A stretch of DNA of 64,000 nt, from positions 685,343,257-685,407,256 of the forward strand of contig NC_053391.1 in the NCBI RefSeq assembly GCF_905171765.1, written 5' to 3'. Shown here one piece after another: positions 46,379 to 57,049 of the stretch. Within the stretch, counting starts at the first letter, position 1. Each line of letters starts with the position of its first letter. The notes beneath the pieces are model-generated. The model was not told the origin of the DNA. It saw only the letters and a list, made by a program, of their open reading frames with translations, and ran no database searches. Made by a program: the position numbers and the translations under genes. The DNA comes from Bufo bufo. Lineage: Eukaryota > Chordata > Amphibia > Anura > Bufonidae.

Positions 46379-47960
46379 CACTGCTCAAAAAAATAAAGGG
46401 AACACAAAAATAACACATCCTAGATCTGAGTTAATTAAATATTCTTCTGAAATACTTTGTTCTTTACATAGTTGAATGTGCTGACAACAAAATCACACAA
46501 AAATTTTAAAATAGAAATCAAATTTTTCAACCCATGGAGGTCTGGATTTGGAGTCACACTCAAAATTAAAGTGGAAAAACACACTACAGGCTGATCCAAC
46601 TTTGATGTAATGTCCTTAAACCAAGTCAAAATGAGGCTCAGTAGTGTGTGTGGCCTCCACATGCCTGTATGACCTCCCTACAACGCCTGTGCATGCTCCT
46701 GATGAGGTGGCGGACGGTCTCCTGAGGGATCTCCTCCCAGACCTGGACTAAAGCATCTGCCAACTCCTGGACAGTCTGTGGTGCAACGTGACGTTGGTGG
46801 ATAGAGCGAGACATGATGTCCCAGATGTGCTCAATTGGATTCAGGTCTGGGGAACGGGCGGGCCAGTCCATAGCATCAATTCCTTCGTCTTGCAGGAACT
46901 GCTGACACACTCTAGCCACATGAGGTCTAGCATTGTCTTGCATTAGGAGGAACCCAGGGCCAACCGCACCTGCATATGGTCTCACAAGGGGTCTGAGGAT
47001 CTCATCTCGGTACCTAATGGCAGTCAGGCTACCTCTGGCGAGCACATGGAGGGCTGTGCGGCCCTCCAAAGAAATGCCACCCCACACCATTACTGACCTA
47101 ATGCCAAACCGGTCATGCTGGAGGATGTTGCAGGCAGCAGAACGTTCTCCACGGCGTCTCCAGACTCTGTCACGTCTGTCACATGTGCTCAGTGTGAACC
47201 TGCTTTCATCTGTGAAGAGCACAGGGCGCCAGTGGCGAATTTGCCAATCTTGGTGTTCTCTGGCAAATGCCAAACGTCCTGCACGGTGTTGGGCTGTAAG
47301 CACAACCCCCACCTGTGGACGTCAGGCCCTCATATCACCCTCATGGAGTCTGTTTCTGACCGTTTGAGCAGACACATGCACATTTGTGGCCTGCTGGAGG
47401 TCATTTTGCAGGGCTCTGGCAGTGCTCCTCCTGTTCCTCCTTGCACAAATGCGGAGGTAGCGGTCCTGCTGGTGGGTTGTTGCCCTCCTACGGCCTCCTC
47501 CACGTCTCCTGATGTACTGGCCTGTCTCCTGGTAGCGCCTCCATGCTCTGGACACTACGCTGACAGACACAGCAAACCTTCTTGCCACAGCTCGCATTGA
47601 TGTGCCATCCTGGATAAGCTGCACTACCTGAGCCACTTGTGTGGGTTGTAGACTCCGTCTCATGCTACCACTAGAGTGAAAGCACCGCCAGCATTCAAAA
47701 GTGACCAAAACATCAGCCAGGAAGCATAGGAACTGAGAAGTGGTCTGGGGTCACCACCTGCAGAACCACTCCTTTATTGGGGGTGTCTTGCTAATTGCCT
47801 ATAATTTCCACCTGTTGTCTATCCCATTTGCCCAACAGCATGTGAAATTGATTGTCAATCAGTGTTGCTTCCTAAGTGGACAGTTTGATTTCACAGAAGT
47901 GTGATTGACTTGGAGTTACATTGTGTTGTTTAAGTGTTCCCTTTATTTTTTTGAGCAGTG
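46379..47960. mobile_element. Nearly complete Tc1-like element
   Basis: Inverted ends CACTGCTCAAAAAAATAAAG (46379 onward) and the matching TTTATTTTTTTGAGCAGTG ending 47960. A TA follows on the right (47961-47962) and TT stands at the expected place on the left. It encloses a transposase of full family length with a single stop. Size (1.58 kb) and layout fit an autonomous Tc1-type element that has lost activity only recently. Confidence 0.9.
46638..47663 (-). pseudogene. Tc1-type transposase, full length with one premature stop
   Basis: From the ATG at 47663 the frame runs 342 codons to 46638 and is interrupted once by TGA at about 47322-47324, after HEGDMRA. The N-terminal paired-like helix-turn-helix part is [20 protein letters not shown], then [20 protein letters not shown]. 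The catalytic part has LFTDESRFTLS (first Asp), LLMQDNARPHVARVCQQFL (second Asp) and SPDLNPIEHIWDIMSRS (Glu), ending CGGHTHY. All three DD34E residues are present in one frame. The stop is probably a decayed CpG codon. Starting upstream of 47663 would add a non-conserved leader, so I chose this ATG. Confidence 0.92.
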
Positions 47961-49826
47961 TATTTTAAAAATTTAAATCATGAAATTCTGCAATTTTCAC
48001 AATGGCCACTAAACCTAATAATTTGTCGAGACTTCCTGTTCTGTTAAAAATCACTTCTTAGCAGTCTTCTCATTATCATCACAGGCAGAATTCCAATGAC
48101 AGGTAACATAACACAGGATCCACCATTTACAATAGGCGAGGTTACATCTTATCTATTTCCCCTCCCTGCATGATGACCTATGCAGAGGTCACAGAGCATG
48201 CCCACAACACTCTCCCATTAGAAGTCAATGAGTTCTCTTCAGACTGCAGATTCTTTTGGGCCAAGTGGATGCTGTAAAGCAAATCTCTAAATGCGGTTTC
48301 GCTGTTCAGGCAAGAAAGTGTACCCCCCCCCAACATCAAGCGCATACACAAAAAAAAAATTATTTTTTAAAAAGTTTTAAAAAAACTACAATCAGAAAAT
48401 AAAAACAGATTAGGAATGTGAATATATATCAGCACCTGATTTTAATTTTTGAAAACATTAAAGGTGGTAGTTGCACTTTAAAGGGGTTGTCCATGGATGC
48501 CCTGGTCCCGGACCCGCTACTGGGTGACTGGCACCGGCTCCTCATGGCATTTAACAGCCGAATAACTTGCATAACTGCAGTCAGGTCTGTAGCTGGGATC
48601 AAGGACAGTCTCGCTAGATTGTGATCTCACTTTACGAGGCCGGTATCAGTGTCACATGATTAATAATTTATGGGGTTTACACCGCCGTTTTCTTGTGTTT
48701 GTCACATAGGTCCACCACCTCACTGCCGGCCTCTCCCTCCAGTACAAGTAGAGGCATTGCTGACTGTCACCATAGTCTAGTTAAATCCTTAAGATCAGTC
48801 CGACTCTGAGTCCAGCGTACATCAACATAACTGGGAATCCTAATGAAATCCGTGTAATCTAGACAACAACCCTAGAGATTTTGATCAGTTTCGGACATGG
48901 AAACCATCAGCAAGCAGGCTTCATGATGTTGTTGGATTCTTTCTTTATGTCCTGGCTCTAGAAACAAAACCATGCGGATAATCTAATCGATATATATATG
49001 TTTGTGCTGTGTATTCATATGGGGTGGGGGGGGGGGGTATTAAGGGGTTAATGGGGCTGCGCATAATTGTGCTATAGAAAGGTACCTAATTTTGACTATG
49101 CACATTTGGAAAGTTGTTGGGATTCACCAGAACATTGATGTGAATAGGGACAGTCTGTCTCCCGACATCTGTCCTCAGCAGCAGCTTGCTGATGGTTTCT
49201 ACCAGTTTAAAGTATTGGGACGAAAGAAATTAAATGCGTAATTGGTTATGGGGGAACCATGACACCACCGAGCCGGAGTCTGATCAGAGGCTGTGTAGGT
49301 GTCTCAAACACATATTAGCTTTCTAGAGATAAGCGTCGTAAAGTGGGGCGCGTCCGGGATCACGAGGCGCTTTATCACACACGGTCAACACAAGTCTTTC
49401 TCCTTTGTAAATATGGGTAAAATAAACAGCTTAATTATTTGTGTGCGGAGGAGCAGATGTGACCCCAGGGCGATTATCCGGCTATAAAGTTTCATGTGAA
49501 TGTCAGAAAGTGGCGGCATGGAGTCGTGTACAATCCGGCGCGGGTTTTTGCAAGCCCTCTGCCAGCACATGGCATTCCGCCCCATGACAAACCTTCTGGA
49601 ACATCTCTATATGGCTGCGCGGCAGGGGTCGCCCCCATCAGTCCTACATAAATATATAGACAATGAAAAGTTATGCACAGTTCTATACAAAAACAAAAAC
49701 ATTGTGTTCCAGTTCCTCACCATTGTCAAGATCACTGCTTGATGTCAGTGAATAGGGGCATTCAGAGGCTAAGAATCTGTCCTGATCAATTTCAACTAAC
49801 GCAAATGCAGGGCACTGGTATGTGAT
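47961..49826. other. No gene recognised
   Basis: 48300-48420 has C and A runs, and 49024-49041 a G-run. 49300-49740 is a unique block with clustered developmental-type motifs (AAATAAACAGCTTAATTATT) that could be a conserved non-coding element. Frames are short and lack domains. Confidence 0.3.
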
Positions 49827-49996
49827 ATGGTGAATGTGATTGTTATGGGGGCACTGTGGATGTCACTGTTATGGGGGCTCTGTGGATGTCACTCTTATGG
49901 GGGCACTGTGGATGTCACTGTTATGGGGGCACTGTGGATGCCACTGTTATGGGAGCGCCGTGGATGTCACTGTTATGGGGGCACTGTGGATGTCAC
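49827..49996. repeat. 26-bp minisatellite, left part
   Basis: About six copies of TGTTATGGGGGCACTGTGGA followed by TGTCAC. The array was split by the LTR element that begins at 49997 and resumes at 52535. Confidence 0.95.
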
Positions 49997-50426
49997 TGTG
50001 GCGAAACCAACCTCGCCACTGGGTTTTGGAGAGGACTGGCTGCTGGCCTCTTGCCCCTGGATTATGGGCCATATACTAACTTTTAAACCCCTGAACCTAT
50101 TCAAGTGAATTTTGGATAGGTTTGTCCCAAAGTTATACTGTTTAAATTGATGTAAGTTATATGTATGACCACTGTTTGACCCTTAACACGGAGCCTTGTC
50201 TCGTTATTGGGGGGATTCACTGTATGCTGTTAGAAGACCGATTGCCAGAAGTGTAAGCTGATCCCTGTTCGTCTGCTAGCAGCTATTCGTGAGGTTCCAG
50301 TTTGGAGTGCTATTTTGTATCCAGTTCGGGAGTTTGGTGTCCTACAGTAGCTGTGCCTGTCTCTCAGAAAGGGGCTTATCGCCTAAACGGATTTTAACCC
50401 CTGGTCTGCTGAAACGGTCCGTTACA
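49997..50426 (+). repeat. 5' LTR
   Basis: Starts TGTGGCGAAACCAACC and ends GGTCCGTTACA. It lacks about 410 bp that the LTR at 5347-6187 carries after GTTATATGTATG; the 3' LTR of this element lacks the same segment. Confidence 0.93.
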
Positions 50427-50427
50427 T

Positions 50428-50445
50428 TGGTGGCAAGCAGCGGGA
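50428..50445 (+). promoter_or_regulatory. Primer-binding-site candidate
   Basis: TGGTGGCAAGCAGCGGGA begins one base after the 5' LTR. TGG complements the CCA end of a tRNA, as expected of a reverse-transcription primer site. I cannot name the tRNA. Confidence 0.6.
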
Positions 50446-50516
50446 TCGTTCCTACAGCCAGAAGGACAGCTACAGGAGACACCATTTCTGTGGATTCTAC
50501 AATTTAAGGACAACGC

Positions 50517-52187
50517 ATGTCCCAGTACAGCGTCCCTGACAGCAGCAGGATGGAACCAGCAGTGTTATACGAGGAGGAGGACCTGGATGGCCGGGATGCA
50601 TTAAGGAAAGGCATCTGGTACCAGGCCCTGGATAATCTACAATACCAGCGGGGTGAGAGTCTCCCCAGTGAAGAGCAGCGGTTGCAGAAGCAAGTGGCCC
50701 TGTGGATGCCCTTCCTGGGAGAGCAGCCCCTGGAGGAATGGGTGAAGGAACTAGAGCACCGGGTATGGCAGGAGCTATGGCTGGAGGATGCCTACCAGGC
50801 GCTTTGGTGGTATATGGCACAGTATATACCCTGGACAGCCGAACATGACAAGCCAGAGGGAGAGGAGTTTTATGGTCCTGGCTTGTTATGGGAGTCCTTT
50901 GCAGAGCCTGACTTCGGGAGCCCTGTACAGTCCAGACTTCAGGACATTTTCTATGAGAGGGAGGCTAGGCATGAGTGGGATGACCCCCATGAGGTAGAGC
51001 AAGACCTGGCTCACCTAGCAACCCTGGAGTGGGAACTGGAGCAGGACTACCGAGATCTCTTCCACTCCATTGAGAAGGCTCAGCAGGACGGTAAGGTGAC
51101 AGACCCAGATCCAGACCCATTCAGCTGGGCAGATATTGTAGAGTGTTACTGGGAAGGACCCCAGGTGGCCGGTAGAGATGGGACCGAGGTCGCTCCACCG
51201 GTCCAGCAGGGAATTGGGAGCCCCGTCTCCATTCCCCAGCGGCAGGCGGAGTTACAGGGGGCAGAGGTAGTTGTTCCTGCCCCCCAGCAGCAGAGTGATA
51301 TGCCAGGAAGGCAGTGTGAAATGCAGGGAGAGGAGAGCAGTGTCCTCCCTCCCCAGCGGCAGTGTGAAGTGCAGGGAGAGGAGAGCAGCGTCCTCCCTCC
51401 CCAGCGGCAGGCTGAGTTACAGGGGGCAGAGGTAGTTGTTCCTGCCCCCCAGCAGCAGAGTGATATGCCGGGAAGGCAGTGTGAAATGCAGGGAGAGGAG
51501 AGCAGCGTCCTCCCTCCCCAGCGGCAGGCTGAGTTACAGGGGGCAGAGACAGTCGGTCCTGTCCCCCAGCGGCAGAATGTCCAGCAGGGAATAGAGAGCC
51601 CAGTCTCCTTTCCCCAGCAGCAGGATACTGTATTGGGAGCGGAGACGGTCGGTCGCCCTCCCCAGCGGCTAGAAGTATGTATGGGAGAGGAGCTTGTTAC
51701 CCCCTCTCCCCAGCGGCAGCTTAACGCACCAGGGGGAGACAGTAACCCCCACAACAATGCAGATGGGACCGTGGTCTCTGCACTTACAGCACAGGGGGTA
51801 GAGACAGTCGGTCTACCCCTCCAACAACCAGGCTCCAACGAGGCTTCTTCCGTGGTAGCGCTGGCACCAGGGCAGAGTACCGCTGATACCTGCCCACAAA
51901 GCAACCTCCACTCCAAGCCAGGGAGCAATACAGAGACCGGGAGTACCAGCTTCCAACATAACCTTGGTGGACTCACTGGACAGAGACAGGCTACTAAAGT
52001 CAACAGGTCCAGTATTTGGTTGTGGGTGGGCTGCCAGACTAACTCAGGTACCGACCGGCGTGAGGTCAGGTATCTGGTTAGTCTTCCCTGGGGGAAGGGG
52101 AGATGTGTGGCGAAACCAACCTCGCCACTGGGTTTTGGAGAGGACTGGCTGCTGGCCTATTGCCCAGGATTATGGGCCATATACTAA
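50517..52187 (+). CDS. 556-residue reading frame of the LTR element, unidentified (gag position)
   Basis: ATG at 50517, 90 bp after the 5' LTR; it is intact over the whole internal region and ends in the 3' LTR. Residues 1-225 are acidic and unusually rich in Trp, Glu and Leu (LEEWVKELEHRVWQELWLED), probably helical. Residues about 235-410 are Gln/Pro-rich tandem repeats around PQRQAELQGAE and GEESSVLPPQRQ; two copies of a 165-bp (55-codon) block are visible. The tail to 556 contains STSFQHNLGGLTGQRQATK, and about 27 residues come from the LTR. I see no CCHC zinc knuckle, protease or polymerase motif. Position suggests a Gag-like role, but no known Gag is recognised. The tail is also present in the deleted copy at 5126-5427. 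Confidence 0.7.
   Translation: MSQYSVPDSSRMEPAVLYEEEDLDGRDALRKGIWYQALDNLQYQRGESLPSEEQRLQKQVALWMPFLGEQPLEEWVKELEHRVWQELWLEDAYQALWWYMAQYIPWTAEHDKPEGEEFYGPGLLWESFAEPDFGSPVQSRLQDIFYEREARHEWDDPHEVEQDLAHLATLEWELEQDYRDLFHSIEKAQQDGKVTDPDPDPFSWADIVECYWEGPQVAGRDGTEVAPPVQQGIGSPVSIPQRQAELQGAEVVVPAPQQQSDMPGRQCEMQGEESSVLPPQRQCEVQGEESSVLPPQRQAELQGAEVVVPAPQQQSDMPGRQCEMQGEESSVLPPQRQAELQGAETVGPVPQRQNVQQGIESPVSFPQQQDTVLGAETVGRPPQRLEVCMGEELVTPSPQRQLNAPGGDSNPHNNADGTVVSALTAQGVETVGLPLQQPGSNEASSVVALAPGQSTADTCPQSNLHSKPGSNTETGSTSFQHNLGGLTGQRQATKVNRSSIWLWVGCQTNSGTDRREVRYLVSLPWGKGRCVAKPTSPLGFGEDWLLAYCPGLWAIY
52090..52103 (+). promoter_or_regulatory. Polypurine tract candidate
   Basis: GGGGGAAGGGGAGA lies just before the 3' LTR, separated by TG. 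The copy at 5345 has the same G-rich tract followed by AGATG. Such tracts prime plus-strand synthesis in LTR elements. Confidence 0.65.
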
Positions 52188-52534
52188 CTTTTAAACCCCT
52201 GAACCTATTCAAGTGAATTTTGGATAGGTTTGTCCCAAAGTTATACTGTTTAAATTGATGTAAGTTATATGTATGACCACTGTTTGACCCTTAACACGGA
52301 GCCTTGTTTCGTTATTGGGGGGATTCACTGTATGCTGTTAGAAGACCGATTGCCAGAAGTGTAAGCTGATCCCTGTTCGTCTGCTAGCAGCTATTCGTGA
52401 GGTTCCAGTTTGGAGTGCTATTTTGTATCCAGTTCGGGAGTTTGGTGTCCTACAGTAGCTGTGCCTGTCTCTCAGAAAGGGGCTTATCGCCTAAACGGAT
52501 TTTAACCCCTGGTCTGCTGAAACGGTCCGTTACA
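52106..52534 (+). repeat. 3' LTR
   Basis: Same sequence as the 5' LTR apart from a few differences (for example GGCCTATTGCCCAGG against GGCCTCTTGCCCCTGG, and CCTTGTTTCG against CCTTGTCTCG). Confidence 0.93.
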
Positions 52535-55500
52535 GTCACTGTTATGGGGACACTGTGGATGTCACTGTTATGGGGGCACTGTGGATGTCACTCTTATGGG
52601 GGCTCTATGGATGTCACTGTTATGGGAGCACTGTGGATGTCACTCTTATGGGGGCACTGTGGATGTCACTGTTATGGGAGCGCCGTGGATGTCACTGTTA
52701 TGGGGGTCACTATGGATGTCACTGTTATGAGAGCACTGTGGATGTCACTCTTGTGGGGGCACTGTGGATGTCACTGTTATAAGGGCACTGTGGATGTCAC
52801 TGTTTTGGGGGCACTGTGGATGTCACTGTTATGGGGGCACTGTGGATGTCACTGTTATAAGGGCACTGTGGATGTCACTGTTTTGGGGGCACTGTGGATG
52901 TCACTGTTATGGGGGCACTGTGAATGTCACTCATATGGGGGGTACTGTAGATGTTACTGGTATGGGGGCACTGTAGATGTCACTATTATGGGGGGCACTG
53001 TAGATGTCACTGTTATGTGGGCACTGCAGATGTCACTGTTATGGGGCACTGTAGATGTCACTGTTATGGGGGCACTGTGGATGTCACTGTTATGGGGGCT
53101 CTGTGGATGTCACTCTTGTAGGGGCACTGTGGATGACACTGTTACAGGGCACTGTAGATGTCACTGTTATGGGGGTTCTGTGGATGTCACTGTTATGGGG
53201 GCACTGTGGATGTCACTGTTATGGGAGTGTCGTGGATGTCACTGTTATGGGGGCTCTGTGGATGTCACTCTTGTGGGGGCACTGTGGATGTCACTGTTAT
53301 GGGGGCTCTTTGGGTGTAACTCTTATGGGGGCTCTGTGGATGTCACTCTTGTAGGGGCACTGTGGATGACACTGTTACAGGGCACTGTGGATTTCACTGT
53401 TATGGGGGCTCTGTGGATGACACTGTTACAGGGCACTGTGGATTTCACTGTTATGGGGGCTCTGTGGATGTCACTGTTATGGGGGCACTGTGGATGACAC
53501 TGTTACAGGGCACTGTGGATTTCACTGTTATGGGGGCTCTGTGGATGTCACTGTTATGGGGGCTCTGTGGATGTCACTCTTGTAGGGGCACTGTGGATGT
53601 CACTGTTGTGGGGGCTCTTTGGGTGTCACTGTTATGGGGGCTCTGTGGATGTCACTCTTGTGGGGGCATTGTGGATGTCACTATTATGGGGCACTGTGGA
53701 TGTAACTCTTGTGGGGGCACTGTGGATGTCACTGTTATGGGGGCACTCTGGATGTCACTGTTATGGGGGCACTGTGGTTGTCATTCATATGGGGGGCACT
53801 GTGGATGTCACTGGTATGGGGGCACTGTAGATGTCACTGTTATGGGAGCACTGTGGATGTCACTGTTATTGGGGGCACTGTAGATGTCACTGTTATGGGA
53901 GCAATGCGGATGTCACTGTTATGGGGACACTGTGGATGTCACTGTTGTGGGGGCACTGTGGATTTCACTGTTATGGGGGCACTGTGGATGTCACTCTTAT
54001 GGGGGCACTGTGGATGTCACTTTTATGGGGGCACGGTGGATGTCACTGTTATGGGGTCACTGTGGATGTCACTGTTATATGGGGCACTGTGGATGTCACT
54101 GTTATGGGGGCACTGTGGATGTCACTGTTATATGGGCACTGTGGATGTCACTGTTATGGGAGCAATGTGGATGTCACTGTTTTGGGGGCACTGTGGATGT
54201 CACTCCTATGGGGGGCACTGTCGGTGTCACTGTTATGGGGGCACTGTGGATATCACTGTTATGGGGGCAATGTGGATGTCACTGTTATGGGGCACTGTGG
54301 ATGTCATTGTTATGGGGGCACTGTGGACGTCACTGTTATGGGGGCACTGTGGACGTCACTGTTATGGGGGGCACTGTGGACGTCACTGTTATGGGGGCAC
54401 TGTGGACGTCACTGTTATAGGGGGCACTGTGGACGTCACTGTTATGGGGCACTGTGGACGTCACTGTTATGGGGGCACTGTGGATGTCACTGTTATGGGG
54501 GCACTGTGGATGTCACTGTTATGGGAGCAATGTGGATGTCACTGTTATGAGGAACTGTGAATGTCACTGTTATGGGAGCGTTGTGGATGTCACTGTTATT
54601 GGGGGCACTGTAGATGTCACTGTTATGGGAGCAATGCGGATGTCACTGTTATGGGGACACTGTGGATGTCACTGTTGTGGGGGCACTGTGGATTTCACTG
54701 TTATGGGGGCACTGTGGATGTCACTCTTATGGGGGCACTGTGGATGTCACTTTTATGGGGGCACGGTGGATGTCACTGTTATGGGGTCACTGTGGATGTC
54801 ACTGTTATATGGGGCACTGTGGATGTCACTGTTATGGGGGCACTGTGGATGTCACTGTTATATGGGCACTGTGGATGTCACTGTTATGGGAGCAATGTGG
54901 ATGTCACTGTTTTGGGGGCACTGTGGATGTCACTCCTATGGGGGGCACTGTCGGTGTCACTGTTATGGGGGCACTGTGGATATCACTGTTATGGGGGCAA
55001 TGTGGATGTCACTGTTATGGGGCACTGTGGATGTCATTGTTATGGGGGCACTGTGGACGTCACTGTTATGGGGGCACTGTGGACGTCACTGTTATGGGGG
55101 GCACTGTGGACGTCACTGTTATGGGGGCACTGTGGACGTCACTGTTATAGGGGGCACTGTGGACGTCACTGTTATGGGGCACTGTGGACGTCACTGTTAT
55201 GGGGGCACTGTGGATGTCACTGTTATGGGGGCACTGTGGATGTCACTGTTATGGGAGCAATGTGGATGTCACTGTTATGAGGAACTGTGAATGTCACTGT
55301 TATGGGAGCGTTGTGGATGTCACTGTTATGGGGGTCACTATGGATTTCACTCTTGTGGGGGCACTGTGGATGTCACTGTTATGGGGGCACTGTGGATGTC
55401 ACTGTTATGGGACACTGTGGATGTCACTGGTATGGGGCACTGTGGATGTCACTGTTTTGGGGGCACTATGGATGTCATTGTTATGTGGGCACTGTAAACG

Positions 55501-55935
55501 TCACTCATATGGGGGGCACTGTAGATGTCACTGTTATGGGGGCTCTGTGGATGTCACTCTTGTAGGGGCACTTTGGATGTCACTGTTATGGGTGCACTGT
55601 GGATGTCACTGTTATGGGGGCACTGTGGATGTCACTGTTATGGGAGTGTCGTGGATGTCACTGTTATGGGGGCTCTGTGGATGTCACTGTTTTGGGGGCA
55701 CTGTGGATGTCACTGTTATGGGGCACTTCGGATGTCACTCATATGGGGGGCACTGTGGATGTCACTCATATGGGGGGCACTGTGAATGTCACTGTTATTG
55801 GGGGAACTTAGATGTCACTGTTATGGGGGCACTGTGGATGTCACTGTTATGGGGGCACTGTTGATGTCACTGTTATGGGGGCACTGTGGATGTCACTATT
55901 TTGGGGGCACTGTGGATGTCACTATTTGGGGGGCA
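52535..55935. repeat. 26-bp minisatellite, right part, with a 730-bp duplication
   Basis: About 130 copies of TGTTATGGGGGCACTGTGGA followed by TGTCAC, with variants CTCTTGTGGGGGC, GTTTTGGGGGC, GTTACAGGGC and GGACGTCAC. A block of 730 bp is present twice in a row (about 53855-54584 and 54585-55314), almost identical. None of the three plus-strand phases of the unit contains a stop, so long frames of up to 366 codons run through all of them. These are not genes. Confidence 0.97.
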
Positions 55936-57049
55936 CTGTGGTGTTATAAGGATGCTATGGAGGTTAATGTGAGGCACCATGGCTGTGACTTATGTGAACT
56001 TACTGTGGGGCAACTAACACTCATGGGAAAATCAAAAGCATGGGGGTGTGGCCAGATATGAGGGTGGGGCTTATACAGGGAATTTGCACCGCCCACTCTC
56101 ACATTCTTTCTTATAAGTAAGCAGCAGTTGATGAAATGTCAGTAAAGCGCCCCCTACACACACATGATATCGGTCATTTCCAGACAGGCGGCAGGTAGTA
56201 ACAATTTATAATAACTGATCTTCAGACTAAAAACAGGAAACAGGAGCAATTATCAGATACAAACTGAGAGGAAGTCTTGACCCTGGAGACACCTCAGGAC
56301 TCTATTTATAGCTGACGTTTCCTGGGTTTGCCTCTGTTTTGGGGGCTTGAGGACAATAAAACAGTTCACATATGTGGAGCAGGTACTGAATGTCACATCT
56401 AGTAAAATACAATCCATCTGGAGGATGTCTATTCATTGAAGGGCTGGCTTTGCTTCATTTTCCCTCTAATTATGGACATTTAAACTAAAAATGGCAAGTT
56501 AAAGAAAAGAAGACATGCCCTTTAAGAGTTAAAGGGACAGTACCCTCTGTTTTTCCTTTACTATTTTCTTGTATGGTTAGAATAATACTGTAAACTATGT
56601 ATCCATATATAGAGAGCGGTGTCCAGTTTTTCCCTTTAACTCAATCTGTAGTTCATACAGTTTTGAGGAGCGCTATTAATGAAGGTCTCAGTTAGATTAC
56701 TAGGATTGGTTCTATGCTTGTGACAGCACAGGGCGCGTTCAGTCACCAGGTTCATCTGTTATCTACATGGATGGTGAAATCTGATAAGGAGGTCATAGAG
56801 TCATTAGGAACTGAGCAGAGATATCGGTGGGAAAATATTTCCTGCAATAATAGCTCTGTTTTCTGTGAAAAGCTTTTTTTTTTTTTATTTAACTTTAGGC
56901 GATATTACACCAACAGATTATCTGACCAATCTATATCCAAACAAACCAATAGTTGGTGTGTATAACAAAAGATCTGTGTGTGTAAATGACCATCTGACCA
57001 ATCATTGTCTGTTGGTGTAATACAGTCCTAAGCAGTCATTACTACAGTC
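55936..57049. other. No gene recognised
   Basis: Unique-looking sequence. TCTATTTATAGCTGACGTTT near 56300 looks like a TATA-type motif beside a CRE-type one and could be an upstream promoter or 5' exon region for the receptor gene, without further support. An A/T run lies at 56874-56890. Confidence 0.25.

Larger units (their letters stand above)
49997..52534 (+). mobile_element. Complete small non-autonomous LTR retroelement
   Basis: Two direct LTRs (49997-50426 and 52106-52534), both TG...CA, enclose 1.68 kb. The 5-bp duplication GTCAC lies at 49992-49996 and 52535-52539. A primer-binding-like site follows the 5' LTR and a purine tract precedes the 3' LTR. The only long frame is the 556-codon one at 50517. 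There are no protease, reverse transcriptase, RNase H or integrase motifs, so replication would need enzymes supplied by another element. By eye the LTRs differ at only a few positions, suggesting a fairly recent insertion. It lies inside the 26-bp minisatellite. Confidence 0.93.

Noticed and set aside
51146..52003. 285-codon minus-strand frame opposite the LTR-element protein
   Set aside because: It is the antisense shadow of the Gln/Pro repeat region, Cys/Trp-rich and without a domain. The plus frame starts with ATG in the gag position and spans the full element.
52397..55864. Several long overlapping frames (up to 366 codons) with MSLLWGHCGCHCYG-type repeats
   Set aside because: They are the same 26-bp repeat read in all three phases, and one starts in the LTR. 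They are not genes.
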